Positions 36,452 to 48,412 of a stretch of 64,000 bases of DNA are shown piece after piece (positions within the stretch are counted from its first letter, which is position 1; the number at the start of each line of letters is the position of its first letter). A model generated the notes under the pieces. The model saw nothing but the letters and a program-made list of their open reading frames with translations, was not told the DNA's origin and searched no databases. Position numbers and translations under genes: made by a program. The DNA is from Paulownia fortunei (lineage: Eukaryota > Streptophyta > Magnoliopsida > Lamiales > Paulowniaceae), in NCBI GenBank assembly GCA_019321725.1, contig CM033121.1:15190001-15254000 (forward strand), given 5' to 3'.

Positions 36452-38146
36452 TCAAAAAGTTTCAAGGATCTCCTTTTCTTGCTCCTCTTTCTTAGATTTT
36501 GCTAACCTGCTAGGAAAAGGTGGAGGTGTTATATAATTATGAGAGAGAGGTTTAGGAGTGATTACCGACTTTGGATTCTCCTTGACTACGGGTGGTAGAT
36601 GAGTAGGAGAGTGAGAATCATCTAAGAAAGGGATGGTATTGCTTGACTCGCCCTTCTCAACCTCTTTGGATACTTCTTTTGTTGGCAAGCTAGGAGACTC
36701 CAATTGTTTCCCGATTCTAAGAGTTATGGCACTTGCATTTTCCTTAGGATTCACCATGGGTTGGGAAGGTAACTTGCCCGATCCTTGTGTTTCCAATCAG
36801 CTTAAGCTAGTGGCTATTTGCCCTACTTGATTCTCAATATGTTGGAGACGGGTTTGTGTGGTTTGTTGAAATTGCATAGTATTAGTAGCAAGTGCTTTCA
36901 CGAGATCCTCCAAGGATGCGCCCGATTGTTGTGGAGATTGAAAAGGTGGTTGCACATTCGATTGGTGAAAATGGGTGGTCGGTTTGGCATTTGAAATGGA
37001 GTAGGTTGTTGTTGTTGGTTCCCGTATCTCAAATTAGGATGATCCTTCCATCCTTCATTATAAGTGTTGGAGAATGGATTATATCTTTGCCTTGGTTGAC
37101 TTGGAAAACCACCAATCATATTTGCTTGCTCCATAGAACTCTCTTGGAGAGATGGACACATATCCGTGGGATGCCCTACCATGCAACATACTCCACATGC
37201 TTTGACTTGTTGCCCTACTGCCATTTGTTGCACTAAAGATGTGAGGTGTGAGAGCTTTTGTTCAAGAAGTGATGTGTTTACCTCATTGACACTCTTAGGT
37301 GGCGGTGGTGGATCATTACGGGTGATGAATTGTTGAGAATTTGCAGCATATTTGCAATTAGATTCCTTGCTGCCTCGGGTGTCTTGTCAACTAAAGCCCC
37401 TCCACTTGCAGCATCAATCATGCTTCTTTCCATTGGCATAAGCCCCTCATAGAAATATTGAATGAGAAGTTGATCACTGATTTGATGATGAGGACAACTG
37501 GCACACAACTTCTTAAATCTTTCCCAATACTCATAGAGAGATTCCCCGTTGTATTGTCGAATCCCACATATTTCTTTTCGGATGCTCCCTGCCTTGGAAG
37601 CTGGAAAATACCTCTCAAGAAACACCCTTCGCATTTCATTCCATGTGGTAATCGTGCCAGACGGTAGATAATAAAGCCACTCCTTTGCCGAATCCGCCAA
37701 TGAAAAAGGAAAGGCAATGAGCTTGATGTTTTCTTCTGAAATGCCAGCTGGTTTCATACTAGAGCACACGACATGAAATTCCTTCAAGTGTTTATTTGGA
37801 TCCTCACCCGCAAAACCATGGAATGTGGGCAAAAGATGAATCATCCCAGATTTGAGTTCAAAGCCGGCTTCCAAGTTGGGATATGTGATACACAATGGTT
37901 GATTCTCCAAATTGGGAGCAGCTAACTCCTTCAATGTTCTATGATTATGTGTCATTTCAATAGTTTTGGTTGATGAGGAGTTTCAAAATTCGAAGGAAGA
38001 GTTTCAAACTCGAGCTTGGGTGGTGAATTGATTTGAGGTATAGGTGGAAGTGGTGGTAATAGTGGCAGCGGTGTATTCAAGTTAATCCGAATTTGCTCAA
38101 GTCTCAACCTCAAGTCCTCCGATGACATAAAATCTGAAAATAACAA
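36452..38146 (-). pseudogene. Athila-like gag
   Basis: Starts at 38146 with MLFSDFMSSEDLRLRLEQI, then a proline-rich stretch. A frame change occurs near 37955. The 37278-37955 frame holds the gag core: HLLPTFHGFAGEDPNKHLK, AFPFSLADSAKEWLYYLP, RRVFLERYFPASKAGSIR and SLYEYWERFKKLCASCPHH, as in Athila gag. The 36898-37233 frame carries one zinc knuckle, CGVCCMVGHPTDMC, with correct C-x2-C-x4-H-x4-C spacing, followed by RYNPFSNTYNEGWKDHPN. The 36452-36796 frame is the Ser/Pro/Glu-rich linker to protease. At least two frame breaks interrupt it. Confidence 0.88.
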
Positions 38147-38233
38147 GAAAACAAACTAATATAAACTAACAAAAAGAAGTAAGTAAAGTAAAATGAAAAA
38201 CTAAAATAGATAATGAATCAATTAGACGCTTGG

Positions 38234-38251
38234 TCCCCGACAACGGCGCCA
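38234..38251 (-). other. Athila-like primer binding site (tRNA-Asp type), right
   Basis: The minus strand reads TGGCGCCGTTGTCGGGGA, six bases from the 5' LTR end. It is the complement of the 3' end of plant tRNA-Asp apart from one base. Confidence 0.85.
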
Positions 38252-38257
38252 AAAACT

Positions 38258-40282
38258 TGGTCGGTTGTCGTAGGCCTACCAAATTTAAACCTTACTCTTC
38301 AATAAATGTTTAATGAGTATAGAGCGAGTAAGAGTCGATCCACGAGGATCAAGGCTAATTGATTTACTATCAACTCAACTAACTAAGAATTTTAACTTAA
38401 AACTAAGACTTCAACAAGCAAACTCTAGAAATAAACAACAAATATTTGGGGGGGGGATTGAGTTGATTAACTAAGTCACAGAAATTAAAACTAATTAAAA
38501 TATAAATCAATCAAAATCAAAACAACAATCAACAATCGATTAAAGTAGGTTGAGGTTTCATTCGCCACCACTAGACAATGAGTTCTAATTTCATATCAAT
38601 ATTATGAACAATTTGCCAATGAAATTATCAACCGTAGGTAATAACAAGCTCTACTATCCCAATCTTTCCTTAGTTTCTCGTTAGATAGAACAAGCTCTCT
38701 ATCTAATTCTCTACCACCAAACAACCTAGAACAAGCTCTCTAGATTTAATCCAATGGATGCATTAAAATAAGAAAGATAGATTGATCTAAGCAACAACCA
38801 CACAAGCTCGGGTCATTTAACTTAGGTTATGTTTTCCATTGCAATTAACAAAAATATCCCATAATCATTAATCACAATTTACTACACATGATTAGAAATT
38901 CAAGACAATTACGGATCTAAAATCTCTAATCTAGTTGTAAGGAATTCTCAAACCCGATTTGGTTGCGCACCCAAACAAAGTAAGAAAATACCCATAAGAC
39001 ATTAAGTATAGAAAAAAATAAACAACCTCAATTGGAAATTGATCAATAATATCAAACATTCAATTACAAAAACTCATGTCTAGGGCTTTGAAATCAACCT
39101 CAACCAATAAAGAAGTTTAGCCTAACATGATAAGAAATGACAAGAGAATAAAAATTAGCAACATTGGGAATCAAAGAAACTTATTGGTTGAAGAAGATAG
39201 TTGAGGTTGATGGTAGATTATGGATGTCTACTCCTCCAAGCCTCTTCCACTTTTTCTTCCTTGAAGCTCCAATAACCCCAAGAGTGCTTTCAAAATATGA
39301 ATGATGTAGAGAGTGAGTGAATCTAAAAATTGATTGTTTTGTGTTGAGATGATAGTGCCTTTTTATAAAGTGTGAGATGGTGATGTGATTTGGTGTAAAG
39401 TGTGTAAGATGTGTTGTGTATTTTGTGTAAAGTGAGGAATATGTGTTGTAAAGTATGTAATTTTTGTGGTTTGATATATGTATCTAGTGTATACATATCA
39501 CAAACATGTGCCAAAAGATGTAAAGGATCGCCACTTGTCACCACTGCAAACAAAAACGTCACTTTTGTCACATGGATGGTGCCTAGGCGCCCTGTTTTGG
39601 CACTTAGGCACCATTTTATCTATTTCTGACACCTAGGCGCCCTATTTCGGCACTTAGGCGCCGTGCTCTCTGTTCTGTTTGGCGCCTAGGCACCCTGTTT
39701 TGGCGCTTAGGCGCCGTTGCTGCTGTTTTCCTTCAATTCAGTTTCTGATACGTTTTATCCTCCTTCAACTGATTTTTGACCTCTTTATAAACTGAAGTGG
39801 CTCTTTCTATATTCATAACAATTGTAGTCCTATCAGTTATCTTTCTTTAGCCACTTAAATAATATCAATATCACATTTTTAGATAGAGTTATGTGACATA
39901 TACCAAGACTGCCATATCTGGAAGTTTCAGTGCATGTTTGACTATTTAACCGAATTTTACTCTTTGAAATAAATTGAATTAGGACACGTTTCCAACAAGG
40001 GAGGTGTAGATACATCTCTTATCTTTCTAATAAGCCAAGAATCAGGTCAATAGAGCTTTGGAGCAGACATTTATGCCCAAAATACAAACACTGCCACAGT
40101 GGAACCATGTCAATTTAGCCAAAGAATGCTTCTTTCAACTTCGTTTTGGCTCATTTTTTATCTTTTCATTCTCAAACTCCTATCATACACAAAATATTAA
40201 TAAAAACCTATTATTAACAAGAAAAAAGCAAAGAATACATAGAAGAATTGATACAAATAAATATAAAAATATGCACTTATCA
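38258..40282 (-). repeat. Athila-like 5' LTR
   Basis: About 2025 bp, nearly the same as 29044-31067. It ends CACTTATCA at 40282, directly followed by copia sequence CCCAT. TATA box at 39358-39367. The palindromic GGCGCC array at about 39578-39716 is somewhat more decayed than in the other LTR. Confidence 0.9.
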
Positions 40283-40867
40283 CCCATATACCTTAAGCCC
40301 ATCTTCCCAAGATGTTCGTTGAATACCTTTTGCGCTAGAAGTTTAGTTAGTGAGTCTACTACATTTCTTGTCGAGGTAACTCTCTCCACTATGACGTTGC
40401 CTCTACCAATAATCTCTCTAATCAAATGGTATTAGCTCATTATGTACTTAGATCTTTGATGAGATCTTGGTTTTCTTGCTTGCGTAGTAGCTCTATTGTT
40501 ATCATAGTATATGGATACTGAATCAACAACTTGGATGAAGTTCCTTATCCAAACAACTTCCTTTGCTACATTGCATGATGTAATGTATTCAGTCTCGGTG
40601 GTGAAATCTACAGTCGTCTCTTACTTGGAGCTCTTCCAACTGTGCGCACCATCGTTTATGGTAAATACGTATTGGGACATCGACTTTGAATCTCTATATC
40701 GGATTGAAAACTAGAATTGATATAGCCTTCTAGTTTCAATTCTCTAGAGTCGTATATAAGAAAGATATCCTTAGCTATTCTCAAGTACTTGAGGATCATT
40801 TTTATGAATTTTCAGTGTTCCTCACCTAAATTAGGTTGATATCTGCTCGTGACATATAGAGCATATG
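40283..40867 (-). pseudogene. Copia C2 RNase H remnant, copy B
   Basis: Nearly identical to 23496-24081, including most of the same stops, and ends with the same ATATG target site of G2. The last codons are readable in the minus-strand frame at 40183-40425: MIREIIGRGNVIVERV and KVFNEHLGKMGLRYMG, typical of copia RNase H C-termini. Its left side was cut by the Athila insertion, and its right side resumes after G2 at 48362. Confidence 0.83.
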
Positions 40868-43745
40868 TGTGATACCCAAGCCTTTCACTACTTACATGGC
40901 CACATATGATTCATGCATTATATATTAATTATGTGCTATTTGCATTGGTATGACATCATATCATTTATTTTATTTATACGGTGTTGTTAACCATTAAACT
41001 TAATTTTGAAGCTCTCGCACGGTATAGATTATCGAATCCCCTAACCTAAGTGGTTGATTTTGTACTAAGATAAGAAGAAATTTAGGTATCAATATAGTAA
41101 ATAGTGCTAGGTTACACGTGGTAACCTTAGGAGTTCAAAAGGTATCACCGAAAAGTTTATAAGAAGGGAGTCGGTTCGATCATGAATTTTAATATTATAT
41201 GTATATTTAAATCATACACTTGGGACAACTAGACATACAATAATATAATTTAAATGTTATATAACTAGGTCAATAGGCTTGTAACACTTTCGGTGCACAA
41301 ACTTATTAATCGGGCAAGAATCGATGATTTTTCGGGTGAAGAACCTAATGAACGGACATAGGAATTAGCTACGGGAATGAATGGTGATGAAGATAGGTTA
41401 CAACCAAATAAGAATATGTGAGACACATAAGATTAGGGTTGTAAGATAATAGCAAAAATCAGATTATACCATTACATGCCACCTCAAGCTTATGCCACCT
41501 CATGCTTAGACTTATCAAGCTAGCACCTCAACCTATTCTTCACTCTTAAGCTAACAGCCACGACTTGAACCTTATTCTGAACCATTTTAGCTTCTAAATA
41601 CATGAAAAAATATCTCTAAATAGGTCCTAAGTGATTCTAACCGAAAAAGGAGGCAAAACAAGCAAAGGAAAGGAGAAATAACCAAGTTCAAGTAGAAAAC
41701 TGTGCAAGGTGAGCTTAACCTACGGGTTTGGCATAACTTTCAGATTTATTTTGAGGTTTATTGGCTTATTAAGCTTTGAATATTATTTATAAATGTGTTA
41801 GGGTGTTATTAGATAGGCTTTGATGCATAAAGAAAGGGTTTGTGGTTGGAAATATTTGATAGAAAACATTTGTGCTAGAAACTGTCACCTTGCTGTATTT
41901 CTGTGTTTTAGGCTTCAAAAGTGTATGGTATATTGAATAAAACCTGTAATCATCATCATATAAATGTTTATATATGAGTTAAGAGTATTGGAATGAATTT
42001 TGATCGGTTAGAAATTGAAATAGAGAATGATATTGGAGAAACACTCAAACTGCCAAAGTAGCAAAATCTGTTTTGGTGTGCTGTGAAGGAGACTGAATTA
42101 GGGAAGCTAAATCCATTAGTTTAGGCAAGAATATAACCTGTTTGTCTCTGTTTATATGTTACATAAGTGTGGTAAAAATTTGGGAGAGATTGAATATACG
42201 TAAGGCTGCCAAAACCATTAATGTCTTGAAGTGTGCAAAATTGTCACGGTAGAAAACAATCTGTTTCAGTATGTTGTGAAGAGAGCTGAACTTGGGAAGC
42301 TATATCCATGAGTTTTAGCAATTTTATGATATGGTTACATTTATATACATGTTATATAAGTGTGGTAAAATTTGGGAGTGATTGGATATGTTTAGGGATG
42401 ACAAAATTATCATGCAACTAAATTAGACAACAAGTAAATATGAAAATGTGAATCTGTTCCATTTGATAATTTAACATATCTCAACCTAGACATGTTGCTA
42501 TTGAGTGTTAACAATTAGGTACATGATATTAGAGTTATAATACTTCAATTATATGATATTTACATGTATCTAAGATGAGAAATTAAGGTATTGGAGGGAC
42601 TAGATTGGGTTCTAGTTTGTAAAACCTAGATAGCTTTGTGTTTAAGGTTTTAGTATGATATTTTATGCTTTCAACTTGCCAAATTGGGAATGGTGCTTGA
42701 TGTTGATAATATTACAGGCTATTTTACATCTAAGATTGGAGGGGAACAATAAACAAATGTAGACTAAGCCACCAACCAAGTGAAAGGTAAGTAAAGATTC
42801 ATTTGCAACTACAATGCATAGACATAGTAGATGTGTGAATTATATGTAATATCATAAATCATATGTGCATAGTAGAGGGCTCTCTATTGAGCATACATAC
42901 ATAGACAGTGTCATTGGCATGTGCATGCATCATATACGAGCATTGTGATAAATCTTGCATTGCACGGCATGATTCTGAGAAAGGAAAATATTTTGCTGAC
43001 CACTACTACTGCACCAAAGCATGCATGGATTTGCAGGTTCGCGTGCAAGGATTTGCATGCCCATGAGTATGCATGGATTTCCATGTTTATATGATTATTG
43101 GCCATTGGATTATGGCAGTGTACAGAGCTCTTTTCCGGTGCATGGGATAGTAGCATTGGTCAGGGGCCCAAGAAAGAAATAATTTTGAAAGAAATATTTT
43201 GATGCATAAAATTGCATTGTGGGCATAGCATTTTGAGATGCATGACTTGATATTGTGAATTATCCTTTGACATGCATAATCATTACTTGCTGAGCATTAG
43301 CTCATATAGTTTAGGCATTATAGGTGAGTATGGTGACGCTTGAAGCATTTTTTACTAGCTGGGCGGCTGTTGGAGCTCCTGCTGTTGGACTATTTTGTTG
43401 GCTTGTTATATTTTGAGTCTGTTGTATTATATTTTTAGACTGGTTCTATATTTTGCTTTTAAAACTTTACTATAAATAAGTATGTAAATATTGTGGTCGT
43501 TGTGGGTGTTGTGCTTTTATATAGTATGTAAATATTGTGGTCGTTGTAGGTGTTGTGCTTTTATATAAATACTGATCCTGCTATATACATAACATGTGTG
43601 AGAAAGTATTTTAAACAGGGTTGTGCATGTAAGAAGTGATATATCTTTTTCTAAAGTGTTACAAAAAAAAAAATCCATGCATGCACATAAGTTCTATCAT
43701 GTCAAATTATACTAGATATCTAGTTGTCGAGTAGTGGGTGTTACA
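40868..43745 (+). repeat. G2 5' LTR
   Basis: Begins TGTGATACCC and ends GGTGTTACA, about 2878 bp. Compared with the 3' LTR it has an extra segment of about 200 bp near 42200-42410 and lacks a short segment near 43380. It is non-coding. Confidence 0.9.
43481..43568 (+). repeat. 44-bp tandem pair in G2 LTR
   Basis: Two adjacent units starting TATGTAAATATTGTGGTCGT, period 44 (43481-43524, 43525-43568). The 3' LTR has the same pair at 48095-48181. The duplication therefore predates this insertion. Confidence 0.85.
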
Positions 43746-43748
43746 GAG

Positions 43749-43760
43749 TGGTATCAGAGC
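43749..43760 (+). other. G2 primer binding site (tRNA-iMet type)
   Basis: TGGTATCAGAGC, an exact consensus match, three bases after the LTR end. Confidence 0.92.
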
Positions 43761-43916
43761 CCATGTCTTGATTCTATAGACTGTCCATGTACATAATCTT
43801 AGAACTTGCGGAGTGCAGCCACGCCTGTAAGTTTTACATTAGCATATATTGCATTACATATTTCATGAATTATATTGGCCATATGTTGTCAAACTTGTGT
43901 AAAACAGCGCTGCAAA

Positions 43917-44605
43917 ATGGTGAGAACTCGTGGTGAGAGCAGTGGTGGTACCAGAGCGTAGAGGAGTGAGACACCCACTCCGGTTAATGATCGAGATACC
44001 ATGATTAACCGGTTAACAGAGTTGATTGAACGATAATCCGAACAGATTCAACAACTGATTCGGCAAAGGGATAATGGTGAGCAACCACGGGTGGAGGTAA
44101 ACCAACAGTGGTAGACTATATATATATGGTGGGAGAACGATTTAGGAGGCTGCATCCCCCAACATTTGAGGATGCGATTGATCCTACTACTACAGAGGAC
44201 TGGTTGAGGACAATGGAAAATATGTTCCAGTATAACAGGGTGCCAGTAGAGGAGAGGGTAATGTGTGCCACTTTCATGCTTCGCGATAGTGCAGGCCATT
44301 GGTGGGACATGATCAGCAGCATAGAGGACATTACTACCATGAGCTAGGACAGATTAAAGGAGTTATTCCGAAATAAATATTTCACAGCCCCAGTTCGCAT
44401 GATAAAGATGAATGAGTTTATACAACTGCGACAAGGAGCGATGACTGTTGGGGAATATATTCGTAAATTTGAACAACTGTCCAGGTTTGCTACGCACATG
44501 GTTAGCACTGAAGTACTGAAAGTAGAGAGATTTCTGGAGGGTTTGAGGCCATAGTTATACCGGGATGTGAATATGGCGGGTACTCAAGGGGTGACATTTT
44601 CACAG
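43917..44605 (+). pseudogene. G2 gag (fused in frame to integrase)
   Basis: The likely start is the ATG at 43917 (MVRTRGESSGG, like G1). That frame soon meets a TAG and shifts near a TA-repeat at about 44115. From 44108 the gag core reads VGERFRRLHPPTFEDA, TTTEDWLRTMENMF, DSAGHWWDMI, then TAG at 44345-44347 where G1 has Trp. It continues in the same frame with DRLKELFRNKYF, GEYIRKFEQLSRFATHM and VERFLEGLRP, then TAG at 44552-44554. The gag sequence stops after TFSQ (codon ending 44605), and integrase starts at the next codon with no frame change. The zinc knuckle is missing. Confidence 0.88.
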
Positions 44606-45592
44606 TGGGTTATCGTTGACAGATTAACCAAGTCTGTTCATTTTCTTCCCATATGTTCTACCTATTACATAGATCGCTATGCCCAATTATATGTTCAGGA
44701 GATTGTCAGACTTCATGGAGTGACATTGTCTATAGTTTCTGATAGAGATTCAAGATTTTTGTCTGCTTTTTGGAGGAGTTTACACAAAGCTTTGGGAACA
44801 CAGTTATCATTCAGTACATCATATCATCCTCAGACGGATGGGCAATCTAAACGAACAATACAAATATTGGAGGATATGCTCAGAGCCTGTGTATTAGACT
44901 TCCAAGGTCAGTGGAGTAAATTCCTACCTTTAGTGGAGTTTGCATACAACAACAGCTATCAGACTAGTATTGGAAAGGCTCCCTATGAAGCATTGTATGG
45001 CAAAAAGTGCAGGTCTCCGATACACTGGGATGAAATTGGTGAGAAGAAACTTTTAGACCCAGATATGATTCGAGAGATGACAGAAGCCGTGTTACAGATT
45101 CAACAAAGAATGCAAACTGCCCAAAATCGACAGAAAAGTTATGTAAATTGACGAAGAAGGGCATTGGAGTTTGCGATAGGAGATCAAGTGTTTTTGAAAG
45201 TAGCACCAATGAAGGGCATCATGCGGTTTGGGAAGAAAGGAAAATTGAGTTCCAGATACATTGACCCATTCCCGTTAATTGAAAGAATTGGTGATGTTTC
45301 TTACAGACTGGATCTGCCAACATCTATGTCCCAAATACACAATGTATTTTATGTGTCTATGCTAAGAAAATATATTGCTAATCCCTCTCACATTCTGAAG
45401 AATGAACTAGTGGAATTAAAGGCAGATTTGAGCTACGAAGAAAAGCCTGTACAGATTTTGTTACGAGAAGTGAAGCAGCTAAGAAATAAACAGATTCCAT
45501 TGGTTAAAGTGTTATGGAGAAACCAATTAGTAGAAGAGGCCACTTGGGAAAGGGAGGACGAAATGAGTATCCTGAACTATTTTAGTAAGTGA
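44606..45592 (+). pseudogene. G2 integrase and chromodomain-like tail
   Basis: Begins inside the catalytic core at WVIVDRLTKSVHFLP (Asp 1), then IVSDRDSRF (Asp 2), SYHPQTDGQSKRTIQ where Lys stands at the place of the catalytic Glu of the usual GQSERT motif, and EFAYNNSYQTSIG and PYEALYGKKCRSP. TGA at 45149-45151 interrupts, and the same frame continues with EFAIGDQVFLKVAPMKG, GKKGKLSSRYI and the chromodomain-like end IPLVKVLWRNQLVEEATWE. The H2C2 zinc domain is deleted with RT and RNase H. Frame is kept from 44108 to 45592 apart from three nonsense codons. Confidence 0.9.
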
Positions 45593-45628
45593 AATTTCGG
45601 GGATAAAATTTTTATAAGGAGTGGAGAA

Positions 45629-48356
45629 TGTGATACCCGACCCTCTTACTACTTATATGGCCACATATGATTCATGCATTACATGTTAATTACGTGCTAT
45701 TTGCATTGGTATGACATTATATAATTTATTTTATTTTATACAGCGTTGTTAACCATTAAACTTAATTTTGAAGCTCTCGCACAGTATTGATTATCGAATC
45801 CCCTAACCTAAGTGGTTGATTTTGTATTGAGATAAGAAGAAATTTAGGTATCAATATAGTGAATAGTGCTAGGTTACACGTGGTAACCTTAGGAGTTCAA
45901 AATGTGTCACCGAAAAGTTTATAAGAAGGGAGTCGGTTCGATCATGAATTTTAATATTATATGTATATTTAAATCATACACTTGGGACAGCTATACATAC
46001 AATAATATAATTTAAATGTTATATAACTAGGTTCATAGGCTTGTAACACTTTCGGTGCACAAACTTATCAATTGGGTAAGAACCGATGATTTTTCGGGTG
46101 AAGAACCTAATGAACGGACATAGGAATTAGCTACGGGAATGAATGGTGATGAAGATATGTTGCAACCAAATAAGAATATGTGAGACACACAAGATTAGGG
46201 CTGTAAGATAAGGGAGAAAATCAGATTATACCATTACATGCCACCTCAAACTTATGTCACCTCATGCTTAGACTTATCAAGCTAGCACATCAACCTATTC
46301 TTCACTCTTAAGCTAACATCCACGACTTGAACCTTATTCTGAACCATTTCAGCTTCTAAATACATGGAAAATATCTCTAAATAGGTCCTAAGTGATTCTA
46401 ATTGAAAAAGGAGGCAAAACAAGCAAAGGGAAGGAGAAATAACCAAGTTCAAGTAGAAAACTGTGCAAGGTGAGCTTAACCTACGGGTTTGGCATAACTT
46501 TCAGATTTATTTTGAGGTTTATTGGCTTATTAAGTTTTTAATATTATTTATAAATGTTTTAGAATGTTATTAGATAGGCTTTGATGCATAAAGAAAGGGT
46601 TTGTGGTTGGAAATATTTGATAGAAAACACTTGTGCTAGAAACTGTCACCTTGTTGTATTTCTGTGTTTTAGGCTTCAAAAGTGTATGGTATGTTGAATA
46701 AAACCTGTAATTATCATCATATAAATTTTTATATATGAGTTAAGAGTATTGGAATGAATTTTGATCGGTTAGAAATTGAAATAGAGAATGATATTGGAGA
46801 AACGCTTAAACTGCCAAAGTAGCAAAATCTGTTTTGGTGTGCTGTGAAGGAGACTGAATTAGGGGAGCTAAATCCATTAGTTTAGGCAAGAATATAACCT
46901 GTTTGTCTCTGTGTATATGTTATATAAGTGTGGTAAAAATTTGGGAGAGATTGAATATACGTAAAAATTATCATGCAACTAAATTGGACAAGTAAATATA
47001 AAAATGTGAATCTGTCCTATTTGATAATTTAACATATCTCAACCTAGACATGTTGCTATTGAGTGTTAACAATTAGGTACATAATATTAGAGTTATAACA
47101 CTTCAATTATATGATGTTTACATGTATCTAAGATGAGAAATTAAGGTATTGGAGGGACTGGATTGGGTTCTAGTTTGTAAAACCTAAATAGCTTGGTGTT
47201 TAAGGTCGTAGTATGATATTTTATGCTTTCAACTTGCCAAATTGAGAATGGTACTTGATGTTGGTAATATTACAGGCTATTTTACATCTAAAATTGGAGG
47301 GGAACAATAAACAAATCTAGAGTAAGCCACCAACCAAGTGAAAGGTAAGTAAAGATTCATTTGCAACTACAATGCATAGACATAATAGATATGTGAATTA
47401 TATGTAATATCATAAATTATATGTGCATAGTAGAGGGCTCTCTATTGAGCATACATACATGGGCATTGTCATTGGCACGTGCATGCATCATATACGAGTA
47501 TTATGATAAATCTTGCATTACACGGCATGATTTTGAGAAAGAAAAATATTTTGTTGACCACTACTACTGCACCGATGCATGCATGAATTTGCATGGTTTT
47601 ATGCATGGATTTGCAGGTTCGTGTGCATGGATTTGCATGCGTATGAGTATGGATGGATTTGCATGCTTATATGATTATTGGCCATTGAATTATGGCGGTG
47701 TACAAAGCTCTTTTCCGGTGCATGGGATAGTAGTGTTGGTCAGGGGCCCAAGAAAGAAATGATTTTGAGATAAATATTTTGATGCATAAAATTGCATTAT
47801 GGGCATAGCATTTTGAGATACATGACTTGATATTGTGGATTATTCTTTGACATGCATAATCATTACTTGCTGAGCGTTAACTCATATAGTTTATGCATTG
47901 TAGGTGAGTATGGTGACGCTTGAAGCATCTTTTACTGGCTGGGCGGCTGTTGGAGCTCCTGTAGGTGTCTGAGGGAGTATGTACATGAATGACGACATGT
48001 TGGGCTATTTTGTTGGATTGTTATATTTTGAGTCTGTTGTATTATATTTTTAGACTGGTTCTATATTTCGCTTTTAAAACTTTACTATAAATAAGTATGT
48101 AAATATTGTGATCGTTGGAGTGTTGTGCTTTTATATAGTATGTAAATATTGTGATCGTTGTGGGTGTTGTGCTTTTATGTAAATACTGATCATGCTATAT
48201 ACATGACATGTGTGAGAAAGTATTTTAAACAGGGTTTGCATGTAAGAAGTGATTTGTCTTTTCCTAAAGTGTTACAAAAAAAAATTCCATGCATGCACAC
48301 AGTTCTATCATGTCAAATTATACTAGATATCTAGTTGTCGAGTAGTGAGTATTACA
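45629..48356 (+). repeat. G2 3' LTR
   Basis: About 2728 bp, starting TGTGATACCC directly after the purine-rich GGAGTGGAGAA tract and ending GAGTATTACA. It lacks the roughly 200 bp seen in the 5' LTR near 42200-42410 but has extra ATGCATGGATTTGCAGG-type units near 47580-47660. Confidence 0.9.
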
Positions 48357-48412
48357 ATATGTGACATCAAGTCTCATACATAGCATACCATACATTATGC
48401 TCGTGACACATA
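48357..48412 (-). pseudogene. Copia C2 pol resumes after G2
   Basis: ATATG is repeated, and the following bases, with CATACATTATGCTC, match C1 pol at about 2830-2875. Copia pol therefore continues across the G2 insertion for a short way before similarity fades. Confidence 0.65.

Larger units (their letters stand above)
29044..40282 (-). mobile_element. Ty3/gypsy Athila-like element
   Basis: LTRs 29044-31067 and 38258-40282 flank an internal region that reads gag, protease, RT, RNase H, integrase on the minus strand. The LTR start TGATAAGTGCATATTTTTAT, the polypurine tract AGTGTGGGGGAATT, the tRNA-Asp primer site and the RT motif FLDGYSGYNQI place it in the Tat/Athila branch. The two LTRs look very similar, so this is one of the younger insertions here. 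Coding frames carry several stops and frameshifts. The sequence right of the element (CCCAT at 40283) is copia. The left flank is not host DNA but more Athila gag. Confidence 0.92.
40868..48356 (+). mobile_element. Ty3/gypsy chromovirus G2, gag-integrase deletion derivative
   Basis: LTRs 40868-43745 and 45629-48356, target duplication ATATG (40863-40867 and 48357-48361), primer site 43749-43760. The internal region is only 1883 bp. It contains gag joined directly to integrase; protease, RT and RNase H are absent. Coding similarity to G1 (gag, integrase, chromodomain-like end) makes the two related families, but their LTRs differ. It sits in copia C2 pol, which resumes at 48362. Confidence 0.93.

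Noticed and set aside
36892..37236. 114-codon plus-strand ORF.
   Set aside because: It is the antisense shadow of the gag zinc-knuckle region on the minus strand.
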